Below, piece after piece: positions 20,520-30,577 of a stretch of DNA of 64,000 nt. The translations under genes were made by a program, and so were the position numbers. Each line of letters begins with the position of its first letter. Positions within the stretch are counted from its first letter, which is position 1. Source of the stretch: Deltaproteobacteria bacterium (lineage in GTDB: Bacteria; Myxococcota; JACRCW01). The notes beneath the pieces are model-generated. The model was not told the DNA's origin. It saw only the letters and a list, made by a program, of their open reading frames with translations, and did not search any database. The stretch covers positions 1 to 64,000 of the forward strand of contig JACRCW010000031.1 of NCBI GenBank assembly GCA_016218805.1, in the 5' to 3' direction.

Positions 20520-23198
20520 GTGCGTTCCATCCCGCAGGCCGCGTGTTCCCTCTTGCTGCTTTCATGCCCCAAGCCGGCCCCGGACCAGGGTGCACCGGCC
20601 CCCCCGCTGGATGAACCGCTCGGCGCGGGCCTTGCGCGCTGCGGGCTGGTGACCCGGCCGCGTGAGCTCATAGGCGGCCCGGGCGCATACCTGGAAGTGG
20701 GACGCGGTTGGCGCTGTTACAACCGGCACGTGCGCTTTGGCGGCGCCACGGCGGACGCGGCGGTGGGGCTGGCGTTGTACGGCGGCGCGCTGTTGGACCT
20801 GGACGTCACCCGCGCGGACGAATCCGCCGACGGCGAAGACCAGTTCCGCGAGCTGTTCCCCGCGCCGGGCTTCATGGGCGTGCAGGTGGAGTCCGTGGAG
20901 GTGGTGCACTCCGGCGAGGGCGGTGGTGACGCCGTGGTGCGCGTCCGCGGGCGCACCGCTCCGCTGGGCGTGCTGCCGCAGGTGGTGCTCATTGAGCACC
21001 GGTTTGACGCCGAGGTGGTCACCGACTTTGTGCTGCACCCGGAAGCGCGCCACCTGGAGATCAACACGACGGTGCTGTCCAACGAGGCAGACATGGTCGA
21101 CATCACGCTGGGCGATTTCCTGGCCATGGGCAGCGGGGTGCGCGCGTTCACACCGGAGAGCGGCTTCGGCGAAGCGCCGCTGTTCTCGTCGGCGTCCGTC
21201 TACGCGGGCGTGTCGCCCGGGGTATCCTACGGCTACACCGTCGCCGCCGGTTCGTTCACCATTCCCATCGTGGATGCGGGCGGGACGGCCACGCTGGTGC
21301 GCAGCGACGTGGCGCTGTCGGCGGCGGAGTCGTACACGCGGTTTGTCATCGTGTCAGACCGGGGGCTGGCCGGCGTGCTGGCCGAAGCCGCGCGCATCCG
21401 TGGCGAGGCAACCGGCGCGCTGCACGTGCGGCTCACGCGCGGCGGACAGCCGGTGGGCGGCGTGGTGACGCTGTACCGGGACCCCCTGGGCGAGGACCCA
21501 CGCGCGGTGAACCAGTTGCTGGTGCCCGCGGTGGGCGACACCACCGAAGACGTCCTTCCCGGAACGTACGTGTTGAAAGCGGTCTCTGACGGCACCGCCG
21601 TTTCCGCGGGCATCACCGTCACCGTCGGGGCGGGAGGCACCGCGGAGGCCACCGTGGAACTGGGAGCCACCGCACGCGTCACCGTCGTCGCGCACGAGGT
21701 GGACGCCGCCGGGGCGGACCTGGGGCCGGTGCCCGCCAAGCTGTCCGTCGTCCCGGTGGCGGCACCGGGGATGGACCCGGATACGCGCCCCTCCCCGGGA
21801 CGCGGCCTGGTCCGCTACGTGGTGGCGGCGGACGGCGAGCTGCGCGCCGCCCTGCCGCCCGGGACCTACCGGCTGCTGGCCAGCCGCGGCCCTGAATATT
21901 CGCTGTATTCCACGGAAATCACGCTGGCGGACGGTGATGACTCCGTGCTGGACGCCCCGCTCCGCCGCGTGCTGCCGACTGCCGGCCTCATTTCGGGTGA
22001 ATTCCACCAGCACACGCTGGGCAGCCTGGACGCCAACACGGACCTGGCCACCAAGGTGCTGGAGAATGCCGCTGAGGGCGTGGAGCTGGCCGCGGCCACG
22101 GACCATGACAACGTGAAGGACTACGCGCCGTACGTGGAGCAATTGGGCTTGCGCACGTTCTTCACCGGCTGGGCGGGGAACGAAATCAGCTACAATGGCG
22201 TGGGTCATTTCAACGCCTATCCGCTGGAGATCCCCGCGGACGATCCGTTCCGCGACGTGGGCGCGCGGCTGTGGGCGGGCCGGACGGTGGCCGAACTGTT
22301 TGCGATGTTGCGGGCATTGCCGTCGGATCCCGTCATCCACGTGAGCCACCCGCGCGCCAACAACGGAAAAGGCTACTTTTCCCAGATTCACCTGGACCCC
22401 GTCACCGGCGAGGTCCACGGTCTCTCAGGCTCGCTGGCCGGAGCGGTGCCGCCCGGCACGTTCTCCACGCTGGCGGATGATTTTGATGCCATGGAGGTCA
22501 ACGAGGAGCTGGCGGACCCCGCGCTGCTGGAGCCCGGCACGGAGGCGGAGCTGGAACGCCGCGCGCGGGATGCGCCGACCAGCATTCCGCAGATGGTGGA
22601 CTGGTTCCACCTGCTGCTCACCGGGCACCACGTAGCCGCGCTGGGCAACAGCGATAGCCATGATTTCAACAGCGGCAGCGGCTGGCCGCGCAACTACATC
22701 GTCGTTGGGGACGACCGGCCCGACGCCATCACCCGCGACGAGGTCCGCGCGGCGATCAGGTCCCAGCGCGTGCTGGTGTCCAACGGGCTGCTGGTGACGC
22801 CGCGGACTGCGGGCACGCTGCGCCTCGGCCGCGGGGACCCCGTGACGGCATCCGGGGCCAGCGTTGCCTTTGAGGTCCTGGTGGAGAGCGCGGCCTGGCT
22901 GGGTGGTGGGAGCGAACTGACCATCTTCCGGGATGGCCGCCCGCTGCACCTCGCCAAGAGCGGCGGGGACATCACCATGGACACCACGGGCCCCGCGCGG
23001 CTTGCCCTGCAGCCCACCTGCAACGCCGACGCCTGCCGCGACGCGTACAACGTCACTGTGCCGTTCACACAGGACGGCTGGATTGTCTTTGTGGTGCGTG
23101 GCAGCGGCGACCCGTCACCGGTAGGCCGCGGCAACGTGTGGGCCTACAGCAACCCGGTCTACGTGGATGCCGACGGAAACGGCTGGAACGCGCCGTGA
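20520..23198 (+). CDS. PHP-domain (CehA/McbA-like) putative lipoprotein
   Basis: 892 residues. A short signal ends in LLLLSC, a likely lipobox. The first 480 residues are beta-rich, including a carboxypeptidase-regulatory-like segment. A PHP-type metallohydrolase domain follows: GEFHQHTLGSLDANTDL (HxH), LAAATDHDNVKDY, VIHVSHPRAN and ALGNSDSHDF, all consistent with metal ligands. CehA-type PHP proteins hydrolyse esters or carbamates, but the substrate here is unknown. The start is uncertain: GTG 20520 gives the lipoprotein signal but lacks a Shine-Dalgarno, and TTG 20472 would add an RALRR-rich n-region. Confidence 0.75.
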   Translation: MRSIPQAACSLLLLSCPKPAPDQGAPAPPLDEPLGAGLARCGLVTRPRELIGGPGAYLEVGRGWRCYNRHVRFGGATADAAVGLALYGGALLDLDVTRADESADGEDQFRELFPAPGFMGVQVESVEVVHSGEGGGDAVVRVRGRTAPLGVLPQVVLIEHRFDAEVVTDFVLHPEARHLEINTTVLSNEADMVDITLGDFLAMGSGVRAFTPESGFGEAPLFSSASVYAGVSPGVSYGYTVAAGSFTIPIVDAGGTATLVRSDVALSAAESYTRFVIVSDRGLAGVLAEAARIRGEATGALHVRLTRGGQPVGGVVTLYRDPLGEDPRAVNQLLVPAVGDTTEDVLPGTYVLKAVSDGTAVSAGITVTVGAGGTAEATVELGATARVTVVAHEVDAAGADLGPVPAKLSVVPVAAPGMDPDTRPSPGRGLVRYVVAADGELRAALPPGTYRLLASRGPEYSLYSTEITLADGDDSVLDAPLRRVLPTAGLISGEFHQHTLGSLDANTDLATKVLENAAEGVELAAATDHDNVKDYAPYVEQLGLRTFFTGWAGNEISYNGVGHFNAYPLEIPADDPFRDVGARLWAGRTVAELFAMLRALPSDPVIHVSHPRANNGKGYFSQIHLDPVTGEVHGLSGSLAGAVPPGTFSTLADDFDAMEVNEELADPALLEPGTEAELERRARDAPTSIPQMVDWFHLLLTGHHVAALGNSDSHDFNSGSGWPRNYIVVGDDRPDAITRDEVRAAIRSQRVLVSNGLLVTPRTAGTLRLGRGDPVTASGASVAFEVLVESAAWLGGGSELTIFRDGRPLHLAKSGGDITMDTTGPARLALQPTCNADACRDAYNVTVPFTQDGWIVFVVRGSGDPSPVGRGNVWAYSNPVYVDADGNGWNAP

Positions 23199-23297
23199 TG
23201 CGCACGCTCTGCAGAACATAGACCCACCGCGCCGCGTGCCCGTGTTCCGGGCTGGCAGGGCCGTTGCACCGTCTCCTCCCGCCATTCCGGAGACGCC

Positions 23298-25100
23298 ATG
23301 CGCTACGCCCTGATTGCCCTGCTTTCCCCGTTTCTTTTCGCCTGTGGCTCATCACCCTGCCCCGCCGGCACGCGTCCCTGGCATCAGCCCCGCGGTACCG
23401 ACGTGGAACACGGTTGCATCCGGCTGGACCCCGAGGGCGGCTCACAACGCGAGGGCGCCTGGCGCGTGGAGCACGCCGACGGCAGCCGGGACGAGGGGGA
23501 GTACCGCGGCGGCCTCAAGCACGGGATGTGGCGGCGCGTACTCGCCGGCGGCGGCACCGGCGCGCTGGGCATGTTTGTCGACGGGCTGGAGGAGGGGCCG
23601 TGGGAGGTGTCTGATGAGACGGGACGCAAGGTGGAGGACATCCCGTACCTCAAGGGTCAGCGTCACGGCGTCTACCAGCGGTTTCACGCCAACGGCGTCA
23701 TCGCGGAAGACGGCCGCTACGTGCGGGGCCGGCGCGAGGGTCCGTGGACCTGGAAACACGCTCATGGCGGCGTGGAGATGAGCGGGTATTTCTACGCGGA
23801 CCGGCGCGACGGCACGTGGCGCTTTCGCGCGCCCGACGGTCACCTCACGCAGGAGGGCACGTTCCGCGACGGGGAGAAGACCGGTACGTGGGTCACCTAC
23901 CACGACGATGGATCACCCGCGGCGCGCGAGGAGTTTGAGCGCGGCGTCCCCCACGGCGCCTCCGTCACGTACTTTCCCGGCGGCGTGCTCCGCTCCGAAG
24001 GACAGCACGCGCACGGGCAGCACCACGGAGCTTGGCGCACGTGGCATGAGAACGGGAACCTGGCAACGGAGGGCGCGTATGTCGACGGAGCGGAGGACGG
24101 GACGTGGTCCTACTTTGACGATGCCGGCCGCCTGCGCGATCAGGGTGCATTCGAAATGGGCGTCCGGCGGCACCTGTGGCGTTCATTTGATGACGACGGG
24201 CACATGACGCTGCGCCTGGGCGACGCGGTGCTGCCGCCGCCTTCGCGCACGGGCATCATGATTGGCATTCCGCGGGCGGACGGCACCGTGCTTGCCAACC
24301 TGGAGCGCCTTGCCGAACCGGGAACGCTGTACTGGGTCCACCAGTCCATTGGCGTGCGCGTGCCCGCGGTGTTGACGGACGTGCGGGAGGGGAACGCGTA
24401 TCCCGGCGCGGACCCGCGCCTGGATTCCCGCGCCATGGGCGTGTTGCTCCCGGAGCGGCCGTTGGCGCCGCCGGCGCTGGGCGTGGCTACGCACGTGGTG
24501 CTGGTGACGGAGGGCAACCCCGCGCCCAGTCCGCTGGAACGCACCTACGCCATGACGGAGAACCCGCCGCTGGGCGGCGCGCTTGGCCAACAGGTGCAGG
24601 CGCTGGTGGACGCGGCGGTGGCCCGCGAACTGGACACCTGGCGGCGCGCTGGCCCGCCCGCGTGGGTGCACGCCGACGCCACCGCCCTGAAGCGTGCACT
24701 CAAGAAGCGCGGTGGTGCGGGCGTGCCGCGGGACGTGCACCTGGTGCGCGCGGACCTGGAGGGCGACCGCGCCTTCCTGCACGCGGGTGTGACCGCGTAC
24801 CTGGGTGGAGCGCCGGTGCTGCTGCTGTCCGTGGACATGATGGCCGAGGGCGGCCGCGTGTCCAGTTGGAACGTGGACGCGCGGGATTCCGCGCTGTTGG
24901 AATCCGCGGAGATCCTACCGGACCAGCGCGTGACGCCGCCCGCCCCGGAGGCGCTGTTTGACGTCGACAATGACGGGCGGCCGGAGCTGGTGCGCGTGGT
25001 GACGCGGGACACCGCGGCGCTGCTCGGCGTGTACGAACTCCAAACGCACCATCCCGGGCTGTTCACGGACGCGGTGCTGGAGCAGCACTATGGCTTCTGA
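23298..25100 (+). CDS. MORN-variant repeat lipoprotein
   Basis: 600 residues. A lipoprotein signal ends LLSPFLFAC (Cys about 16). Residues about 45-305 hold roughly ten imperfect repeats of 22-24 residues of the form G-x3-G-x-W-x5-G-x4-G-x-Y (for example REGPWTWKHAHGG and KTGTWVTYHDDGS). These match the MORN-repeat-variant/YwqK class. The C-terminal 290 residues have no family I know, apart from a calcium-loop-like FDVDNDGRPELVRV near 555-570. MORN-type repeats usually serve as protein or lipid binding surfaces. Two small hairpins follow the stop at 25115-25131 and 25262-25294. Confidence 0.75.
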   Translation: MRYALIALLSPFLFACGSSPCPAGTRPWHQPRGTDVEHGCIRLDPEGGSQREGAWRVEHADGSRDEGEYRGGLKHGMWRRVLAGGGTGALGMFVDGLEEGPWEVSDETGRKVEDIPYLKGQRHGVYQRFHANGVIAEDGRYVRGRREGPWTWKHAHGGVEMSGYFYADRRDGTWRFRAPDGHLTQEGTFRDGEKTGTWVTYHDDGSPAAREEFERGVPHGASVTYFPGGVLRSEGQHAHGQHHGAWRTWHENGNLATEGAYVDGAEDGTWSYFDDAGRLRDQGAFEMGVRRHLWRSFDDDGHMTLRLGDAVLPPPSRTGIMIGIPRADGTVLANLERLAEPGTLYWVHQSIGVRVPAVLTDVREGNAYPGADPRLDSRAMGVLLPERPLAPPALGVATHVVLVTEGNPAPSPLERTYAMTENPPLGGALGQQVQALVDAAVARELDTWRRAGPPAWVHADATALKRALKKRGGAGVPRDVHLVRADLEGDRAFLHAGVTAYLGGAPVLLLSVDMMAEGGRVSSWNVDARDSALLESAEILPDQRVTPPAPEALFDVDNDGRPELVRVVTRDTAALLGVYELQTHHPGLFTDAVLEQHYGF

Positions 25101-25329
25101 AGCGGCGAGGACTCGCGCGGAAACCCCGCGCAGGAACCGTCGGCGGCATTCGGCCGTGGACGGCGCCTGGCATGGGAGAGGGACCAGGAATGGCTCGGAC
25201 CAAATCACTGCATTCCGCCATCTCCGGCCTCCTGCCCCGACGGCGCCCCAGGGGGGCGGACGTTCCCTCCGCATGGGAGGGGCGCAGAGGGAACTCCTCC
25301 CGCGCGGGGTCCCGCGAAAGCCCTTGAAA
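25101..25329. other. Convergent intergenic region after ftsZ, hairpin-rich
   Basis: It holds GCGCGG (25115-25120) with CCGCGC (25126-25131) just after the MORN-repeat gene, and GTTCCCTC (25262-25269) with GAGGGAAC (25287-25294) just downstream of the ftsZ stop on the minus strand. Neither has a run of T, so they are weak or factor-assisted terminator candidates for the two converging units. Confidence 0.4.
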
Positions 25330-26520
25330 TCACCGCGCCGCTTCGCGCCGGAGGAACGTGGGGATATCCAGCTCGCCGTCCTCCACCGGGTCCAGGATGA
25401 TCGGGTCAATGGACGCGCGCGTCTCGCGCAGCGGCTTGACGTTGGCCATCGGCGTGGACGGGAGGCTGTCCCACGTGGCGCGTGCGGCCACCGGCAGTTC
25501 CGCCTTGGGCTCATGGCGCGCGGCCGGGAGCGGCGGCGGCGTGGCCGGCTGGCGCCGGGCGCCCGCGCGCTCAAAACCCGTGGCAATCACGGTCATCTTG
25601 ATCTCGTCATCCATGGTCTCATCAATCACGGCGCCAAAGATGATGTTTGCGTCGTCGTCCGCGGCCTCCTGGATGAGGCTGGCCGCGGCGTTGACCTCCA
25701 CCAGCGTGAGGTTGTTGCCGCCGGTGATGTTGATGAGGATGCCCGTGGCCCCGTCAATGGAGATGTCCTCCAGCAGCGGGCTGCTGATGGCCATGTGCGC
25801 GGCCTCCAGCGCGCGCTTGTCACCGCGCGCCTTGCCCGTGCCCATCAACGCCAGCCCCTGGTCCTTCATGATCGTCTTCACGTCGGCAAAATCCACGTTG
25901 ATCATCCCGTGCACGGTGATGAGTTCGCTGATGCCGGCCACCGCCTGCAGCAGCACGTCATCCGCCATCTTGAAGCTGTCCAGGATGGAGGTGCCGGGCT
26001 GCGCCAGTGCCACCAGGCGCTGGTTGGGGATGGTGATGAGCGTGTCCACCGCGCTCTTGAGGCTGGCAATGCCCTCCTCCGCCTGGCGGCGGCGGCGGTT
26101 GCCCTCAAACATGAACGGCTTGGTGACCACGCCCACGGTGAGGATGCCCATGTCCCGCGCAATCTGCGCAATGACAGGCGCGCCGCCGGTGCCGGTGCCG
26201 CCGCCCATGCCCGCGGTGACAAACACCATGTCCGCGCCCTGCAGCAGTTCCTCAATGCGGTCCCGGTCCTCCAGCGCGGCCTCACGGCCAATCTCCGGGT
26301 TGGCGCCGGCGCCCAGACCCTTGGTCAGGTTCTGGCCAATCTGGATCTTCACCGGCGCGGGGTTGGCGGTCAGCGCCTGGATATCCGTATTGGCGATGAT
26401 GAATTCCACGCCTTCCAGGCCGCACTGGATCATCGTCTTGACGGCGTTGCAGCCGCCGCCGCCAACGCCGACCACCTTGATGTTTGCGCCCTGGGAACCC
26501 GTCTCTTCGAACTGGATCAT
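25330..26520 (-). CDS. ftsZ: Cell division GTPase FtsZ
   Basis: Tubulin-like GTPase that polymerises into the Z ring. 396 residues. The GTP-binding signature [14 protein letters not shown], the N-terminal [12 protein letters not shown] and the synergy-loop [11 protein letters not shown] are intact. A variable linker precedes the conserved C-terminal peptide (LDIPTFLRR), which binds FtsA and other partners. GGGAG lies about nine bases before ATG 26520, and a small hairpin at 26538-26553 sits just upstream of it. It is the last gene of the dcw cluster, 97 bases after ftsA. Confidence 0.98.
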   Translation of the reverse strand: MIQFEETGSQGANIKVVGVGGGGCNAVKTMIQCGLEGVEFIIANTDIQALTANPAPVKIQIGQNLTKGLGAGANPEIGREAALEDRDRIEELLQGADMVFVTAGMGGGTGTGGAPVIAQIARDMGILTVGVVTKPFMFEGNRRRRQAEEGIASLKSAVDTLITIPNQRLVALAQPGTSILDSFKMADDVLLQAVAGISELITVHGMINVDFADVKTIMKDQGLALMGTGKARGDKRALEAAHMAISSPLLEDISIDGATGILINITGGNNLTLVEVNAAASLIQEAADDDANIIFGAVIDETMDDEIKMTVIATGFERAGARRQPATPPPLPAARHEPKAELPVAARATWDSLPSTPMANVKPLRETRASIDPIILDPVEDGELDIPTFLRREAAR

Positions 26521-26537
26521 CTGCTTTCTCTCCCTTT

Positions 26538-26553
26538 GGCCGCTCCCGCGGCC
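26538..26553 (-). other. RNA hairpin in the ftsA-ftsZ spacer
   Basis: GGCCGC and GCGGCC pair perfectly across a GGGA tetraloop (minus-strand sense), immediately 5' of the ftsZ Shine-Dalgarno (about 26531-26535). It could affect ftsZ ribosome access or mark an RNA processing point; this is inference from position only. Confidence 0.45.
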
Positions 26554-26617
26554 GTTCTCGCGTCCCGTCGCTCCCGGCTCAGGGCACGCGGCTTCTGTGA
26601 ATGTGAATTCGGTGGAT

Positions 26618-27844
26618 TCAGAACACGTCCCGGAACCACTGCTGCATGCGCCCGATGACTTTGTCGTAGACGTTGTCCTCGCGGACCCTGAAATGCCGGC
26701 TGTCCATGTTCTTCATGCCGTGCTGCACCAACCCCACGCCGGTGGCGTACATGGGGCTCTTCACCACGTCCACAAGGCCACCAATCCCGCGGGGCACCCC
26801 GCGGCGCACCGGCAGCGCCATGACGTCTTCCGCCAGCTCCGCCATGCCTTCCAGAAGTGTGCTGCCGCCGGTGATGACCACGCCCGCGCCCAGCGGAATG
26901 TCCCGGCACACCGCTTCAATGTCGCGCTTGGCCAGCTCAAAGATCTCGTCCACGCGCGGCTCAATGATCTCCGTCAGGATCTGCCGCGGGAGGATGCGCG
27001 CGGGGCGGTTGCCCACGGACGGCACTTCAATGGTCTCACCCTTTTCCACCATGGATGCCACCGCGCAGCCGTAGCGCTGCTTGATGCGTTCCGCGTCGTT
27101 GGCGGGGGTGCGCAGGCCCACGGCAATGTCATTGGTCAGGTGGTTGCCGCCCAACGTGAGCACGCTGGTGTGGACAATGGCGCCGGCGTGATAGACGGCG
27201 ATGTCCGTGGTGCCGCCGCCAATGTCAATGAGCGCGACGCCGAGTTCCTTCTCCTCATCCGTGAGCACCGCCTCCGCGCTGGCCAGCGGCTGCAGGACAA
27301 TGTCCGAGACGGACAGCCCGCAGCGCTGCGCACACCGGATGATGTTCTGCGCGTTGGCCACGGCCCCCGTGACAATGTGGACCTTGGCCTCCAGCCGCAC
27401 GCCGCACATCCCAATGGGGTCCTTGATGCCGTCCTGGCCGTCCACCACAAACTCCTGCGGCAGCACGTGGATGACCTCGCGGTCCATCGGGATCGCAATG
27501 GCCTTGGCCGCGTCAATCACGCGGCGCACGTCCGTCTCCCGAATCTCCTTGTCCTTGACCGCCACGGTCCCGTGGCTGTTCACGCCCTTGATGTGCCCGC
27601 CGGCAATGCCCGTGTTGACCGACTGGATTTCCACGCCCGCCATCAATTCGGCCTCTTCCACGGCCTTCTTGATGGCGCCCACGGTCGCCTCCACGTTGAT
27701 GACGGCGCCCTTCTTCAGCCCGCGTGACGGGTGGGTGCCGATACCGATGATATCGATGCCGTGCTCCCGCACTTCACCGACAATCGCGGCAATCTTGGTG
27801 GTGCCGATGTCAAGGCCCACGACGACGTTGGAATGTCTTGCCAT
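26618..27844 (-). CDS. ftsA: Cell division protein FtsA
   Basis: Actin-like ATPase that tethers FtsZ to the membrane. 408 residues. The phosphate-1 loop [18 protein letters not shown] opens the protein, [16 protein letters not shown] is phosphate-2 and [16 protein letters not shown] the adenosine motif. The C-terminus ([14 protein letters not shown]) is an amphipathic membrane-targeting helix. GGGAGG stands eight bases before ATG 27844; the longer frame to 27892 overlaps ftsQ and is not used. It lies between ftsQ and ftsZ in the standard order. Confidence 0.98.
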   Translation of the reverse strand: MARHSNVVVGLDIGTTKIAAIVGEVREHGIDIIGIGTHPSRGLKKGAVINVEATVGAIKKAVEEAELMAGVEIQSVNTGIAGGHIKGVNSHGTVAVKDKEIRETDVRRVIDAAKAIAIPMDREVIHVLPQEFVVDGQDGIKDPIGMCGVRLEAKVHIVTGAVANAQNIIRCAQRCGLSVSDIVLQPLASAEAVLTDEEKELGVALIDIGGGTTDIAVYHAGAIVHTSVLTLGGNHLTNDIAVGLRTPANDAERIKQRYGCAVASMVEKGETIEVPSVGNRPARILPRQILTEIIEPRVDEIFELAKRDIEAVCRDIPLGAGVVITGGSTLLEGMAELAEDVMALPVRRGVPRGIGGLVDVVKSPMYATGVGLVQHGMKNMDSRHFRVREDNVYDKVIGRMQQWFRDVF

Positions 27845-27888
27845 GCTCCAGACCTCCCTTGCTCTGCGGGCTACCGCCGCTCGGCGTT

Positions 27889-28719
27889 TCACGGGGCGGC
27901 GCGCCTCCCAGCCGCCGCCGTGGTTTCACCCGCCGCCGCCAGCACGGGGGTATTGAGCTGTACCGCCACCCGTTCCGGATGACGGCCGTTGTCCAGGAAA
28001 ACCCTTGAAATTGACTGGCCCGCCCGCTTGACGTGCGCCTCCAGCGCGGCCAGGCGTTGCAGCCTGCCCGCCAGGTCACCGCGGCCCAGCACCACCTCCA
28101 CCAGCGGCGAGCCCAGCCGCAGGATGACGCCGTAGGTGGGGTCCACTTCCACCTCGGACACCTCCGCGGCGGGCCGTCCGGCCTGTGCGTGCGCGTGCAG
28201 CGCGGCCACCGCCTCCCGCAGCAGGGCCTCGGCGCGCGCGGGATCGTCCTGGAAATGATCACGGGGAATTCCCGTGACCACCGGAAGGTCCATCGCCTCG
28301 CCCGCCTGCGTGCGGCGGAACATGCGTGCGTCCTGGTTGACCACGTACACGCCGTTGCCCACGGCCACCGTCGCCACGGGCCGGTGTTCGGTCACGTTGA
28401 TCGCAATGGTCTGTGGCGGCACGCGCTGAACCATGGCGCTGGCCAGGTGGGGATGGCGCAGCACGGCGCGCTGGATGGACTCCGTGTTGACCCGGTACAG
28501 GCTCGCGCCCATGGGGACCTGCGCGTAGTCCAGCACCTCCTCCGCGCCCACCTGCTCCGTGCCGGTCACCTCCACCTTCTTGACCACCAGGTACTCCTGC
28601 TCCCGCACCAGCCGGTAGGCCAGCAGGCCGCTGCCCACGGCAGCTGAGAAGGCGAGCCCCAGCTGGAAGGCCTTGAGGACCTTCCTCCACGGGCTGCGGC
28701 GGGTGCGGCGGCGGTTCAT
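27889..28719 (-). CDS. ftsQ: Cell division protein FtsQ
   Basis: 276 residues. A basic cytoplasmic tail (MNRRRTRRSPWRK) is followed by one membrane helix (AFQLGLAFSAAVGSGLLAY). The POTRA domain begins VKKVEVTGTEQVGAEEVL and the beta domain runs to about residue 255. FtsQ scaffolds FtsB/FtsL in the divisome. It starts eight bases after the ddl stop at ATG 28719 and ends 44 bases before ftsA. Its position after ddl and before ftsA confirms the call despite low family conservation. Confidence 0.93.
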   Translation of the reverse strand: MNRRRTRRSPWRKVLKAFQLGLAFSAAVGSGLLAYRLVREQEYLVVKKVEVTGTEQVGAEEVLDYAQVPMGASLYRVNTESIQRAVLRHPHLASAMVQRVPPQTIAINVTEHRPVATVAVGNGVYVVNQDARMFRRTQAGEAMDLPVVTGIPRDHFQDDPARAEALLREAVAALHAHAQAGRPAAEVSEVEVDPTYGVILRLGSPLVEVVLGRGDLAGRLQRLAALEAHVKRAGQSISRVFLDNGRHPERVAVQLNTPVLAAAGETTAAAGRRAAP

Positions 28720-28727
28720 CGTTTCGC

Positions 28728-29648
28728 TCAGGCCTTCAGCGACGCGCCGTTGACCAGGCGCTCGCACAGTTCGGTGAAGGAGATGCCCTCGCCCGCGGCG
28801 ATCTTCGGCAGCAGCGAGGCCTCAGTCATGCCGGGCAGCGTGTTCACTTCCAGGAGGAACGGTTCACCCGCCTCCGTGACCAGGAAGTCCGCGCGGCTGG
28901 CGCCATCACAGCCCAGTGCCGCGTGCGCGCGCGCACCCAATTCCATGAGTTTCCGGGCAACGTCCGCCGGGATGCGCGCGGGGTAGTGATACCGCGTCCC
29001 AATGTTCCCGTATTTCGCCTTGTAGCTGTAGAACTCGTCAGCCGGCTCAATCTCCACGACGCCGAGCGACTTGCCGAACAGCACCGCCACGGAGCACTCG
29101 CGGCCCTTCACGTACTGTTCCACGATCGTGTGGTGCCCGTGCTTCGCCGCCTCGGTGAGAGCCGCGGGCAGGTCCTCCGCCTTCTTCACCAGGGACACGC
29201 CCACGCTGCTGCCTTCGCGGGACGGTTTCACCACGCACGGCACGCCAAACGGGATGCGGGCCAGCGTGACCTGCTCCGCCTCTGCCGCGGGGACCTCCAA
29301 GCCCGCGGGCATGGGCACACCCGCGCGCGGCATGAGCACGCGCGTCAGCACCTTGTCCATGGCCAGCCCGGACGCCAGCACGCCGCTGCCGGTGTACGGG
29401 ATTCCCATGCATTCCAGCAGCCCCTGGATGCAGCCGTCCTCGCCCCACCGGCCGTGCAGGGCCACAAACGCAACTTCAACCTTCTCCTGCAGCAGCTTGC
29501 CGCCCACGTCGCGGCCCACGTCAATGAGCACGCTGTTGCGTCCGTGCCGCGACAACGCGTCGTGGACGGCCTTGCCGGTACGCAAGGACACGTCGCGTTC
29601 GGAGCTCATGCCGCCGTAAAGCACGCCAATCCGCTTTTCAACGTTCAT
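28728..29648 (-). CDS. ddl: D-alanine--D-alanine ligase
   Basis: ATP-grasp ligase making D-Ala-D-Ala for the murein pentapeptide. 306 residues. IGVLYGGMSSERDVSLRTG opens the fold; VALHGRWGEDGCIQGLLE, VKPSREGSSVGVSLV and FLLEVNTLPGMTEASL carry substrate, ATP and Mg ligands. ATG 29648 overlaps the murB stop by ATGA. The EFYSYKAKY segment contains the Tyr typical of D-Ala-D-Ala rather than D-lactate ligases, which suggests vancomycin-type stems are normal. Confidence 0.97.
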   Translation of the reverse strand: MNVEKRIGVLYGGMSSERDVSLRTGKAVHDALSRHGRNSVLIDVGRDVGGKLLQEKVEVAFVALHGRWGEDGCIQGLLECMGIPYTGSGVLASGLAMDKVLTRVLMPRAGVPMPAGLEVPAAEAEQVTLARIPFGVPCVVKPSREGSSVGVSLVKKAEDLPAALTEAAKHGHHTIVEQYVKGRECSVAVLFGKSLGVVEIEPADEFYSYKAKYGNIGTRYHYPARIPADVARKLMELGARAHAALGCDGASRADFLVTEAGEPFLLEVNTLPGMTEASLLPKIAAGEGISFTELCERLVNGASLKA

Positions 29649-30577
29649 TGGAACTCTCCAATCCGCCGGACTTCCCATTCCAGTTCAACGCTGGTCCGCT
29701 CGCGGACGCGCGTCCGGGCCAGCTCCGCCAGTGCCACCACGTCCGCCGCTGTGGCACCGCCGGTGTTGACAATGAAGTTTGCGTGCACGGGGCTGATGAC
29801 CGCGCCGCCCTGCCGCGCGCCCTTGAGCCCCGTCTCTTCAATCAGCTTCCCCGCAGACCCGCCGGGCGGGTTCTTGAAGATTGACCCCGCTGAATGCTCG
29901 CGCGGTTGACTGCGCTTGCGGCGCAGCAGCGCCTGGTGTCCCCGCTCCTCCACGTACGCCGCGCGCGCGGGGTCCGCGCTGTCACACCGCAACACCGCGG
30001 AGAGGATGAGTGCGCCGCGCGGAAACGCGCTCTTGCGGTACTCAAACCCGCACTGCGCGCGGATGAACGTGGTCGCGTGCCCGTCGACGATCAAACGCAC
30101 GCTTTCCACCACTTCGCCAATCTCGCCCTCGCGGCTGCCGGCGTTCATCACCAGCGCGCCGCCCACGGTGCCGGGCGTGCCCACCCAGCCGTCACTGCGT
30201 TCCCAGCCCAGGGCCATGCACACCTTGGTCAACCGCGGGAACGGCGCACCGGCGCCCACGTCCACGCGGCGGCCGTCGTCAGTCACCAGCACCTGGGACA
30301 GCCGGCCCGCCAGGCGCAGGACAATTCCGCGCACGCCGCGGTCCGCCACCAGCACGTTGGATCCGCCGCCCAGCAGCGTCACCGGCACGGCCAACTCCGC
30401 CGCCACCGCCACCGCCTCCACCGCGTCAGCCTCGGAGCGCGGTTCCACCACCAGGTCCGCGGCCCCGCCAATGCGGAACGTGGTCAGCGGCGCCAGCGGC
30501 ACGTCGGCCCGGCACGGGGCCTTCACCCGCGCCTGGTACTCGTCCCGCCACGTCGTGGTCACCATGGCCGTCCTCAT
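29645..30577 (-). CDS. murB: UDP-N-acetylenolpyruvoylglucosamine reductase
   Basis: FAD enzyme that reduces UDP-GlcNAc-enolpyruvate to UDP-MurNAc. 310 residues, the short type IIb-like form. [15 protein letters not shown] and [14 protein letters not shown] bind [18 protein letters not shown] and [13 protein letters not shown] (catalytic Ser) follow. ATG 30577 overlaps the murC stop (ATGA), and its own stop overlaps the ddl start. In this cluster murB sits after murC, as in many Gram-positive and deltaproteobacterial dcw clusters. Confidence 0.97.
   Translation of the reverse strand: MRTAMVTTTWRDEYQARVKAPCRADVPLAPLTTFRIGGAADLVVEPRSEADAVEAVAVAAELAVPVTLLGGGSNVLVADRGVRGIVLRLAGRLSQVLVTDDGRRVDVGAGAPFPRLTKVCMALGWERSDGWVGTPGTVGGALVMNAGSREGEIGEVVESVRLIVDGHATTFIRAQCGFEYRKSAFPRGALILSAVLRCDSADPARAAYVEERGHQALLRRKRSQPREHSAGSIFKNPPGGSAGKLIEETGLKGARQGGAVISPVHANFIVNTGGATAADVVALAELARTRVRERTSVELEWEVRRIGEFQ

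Noticed and set aside
25358..27727. Long plus-strand frame opposite ftsZ and ftsA
   Set aside because: Antisense shadow of two certain genes.
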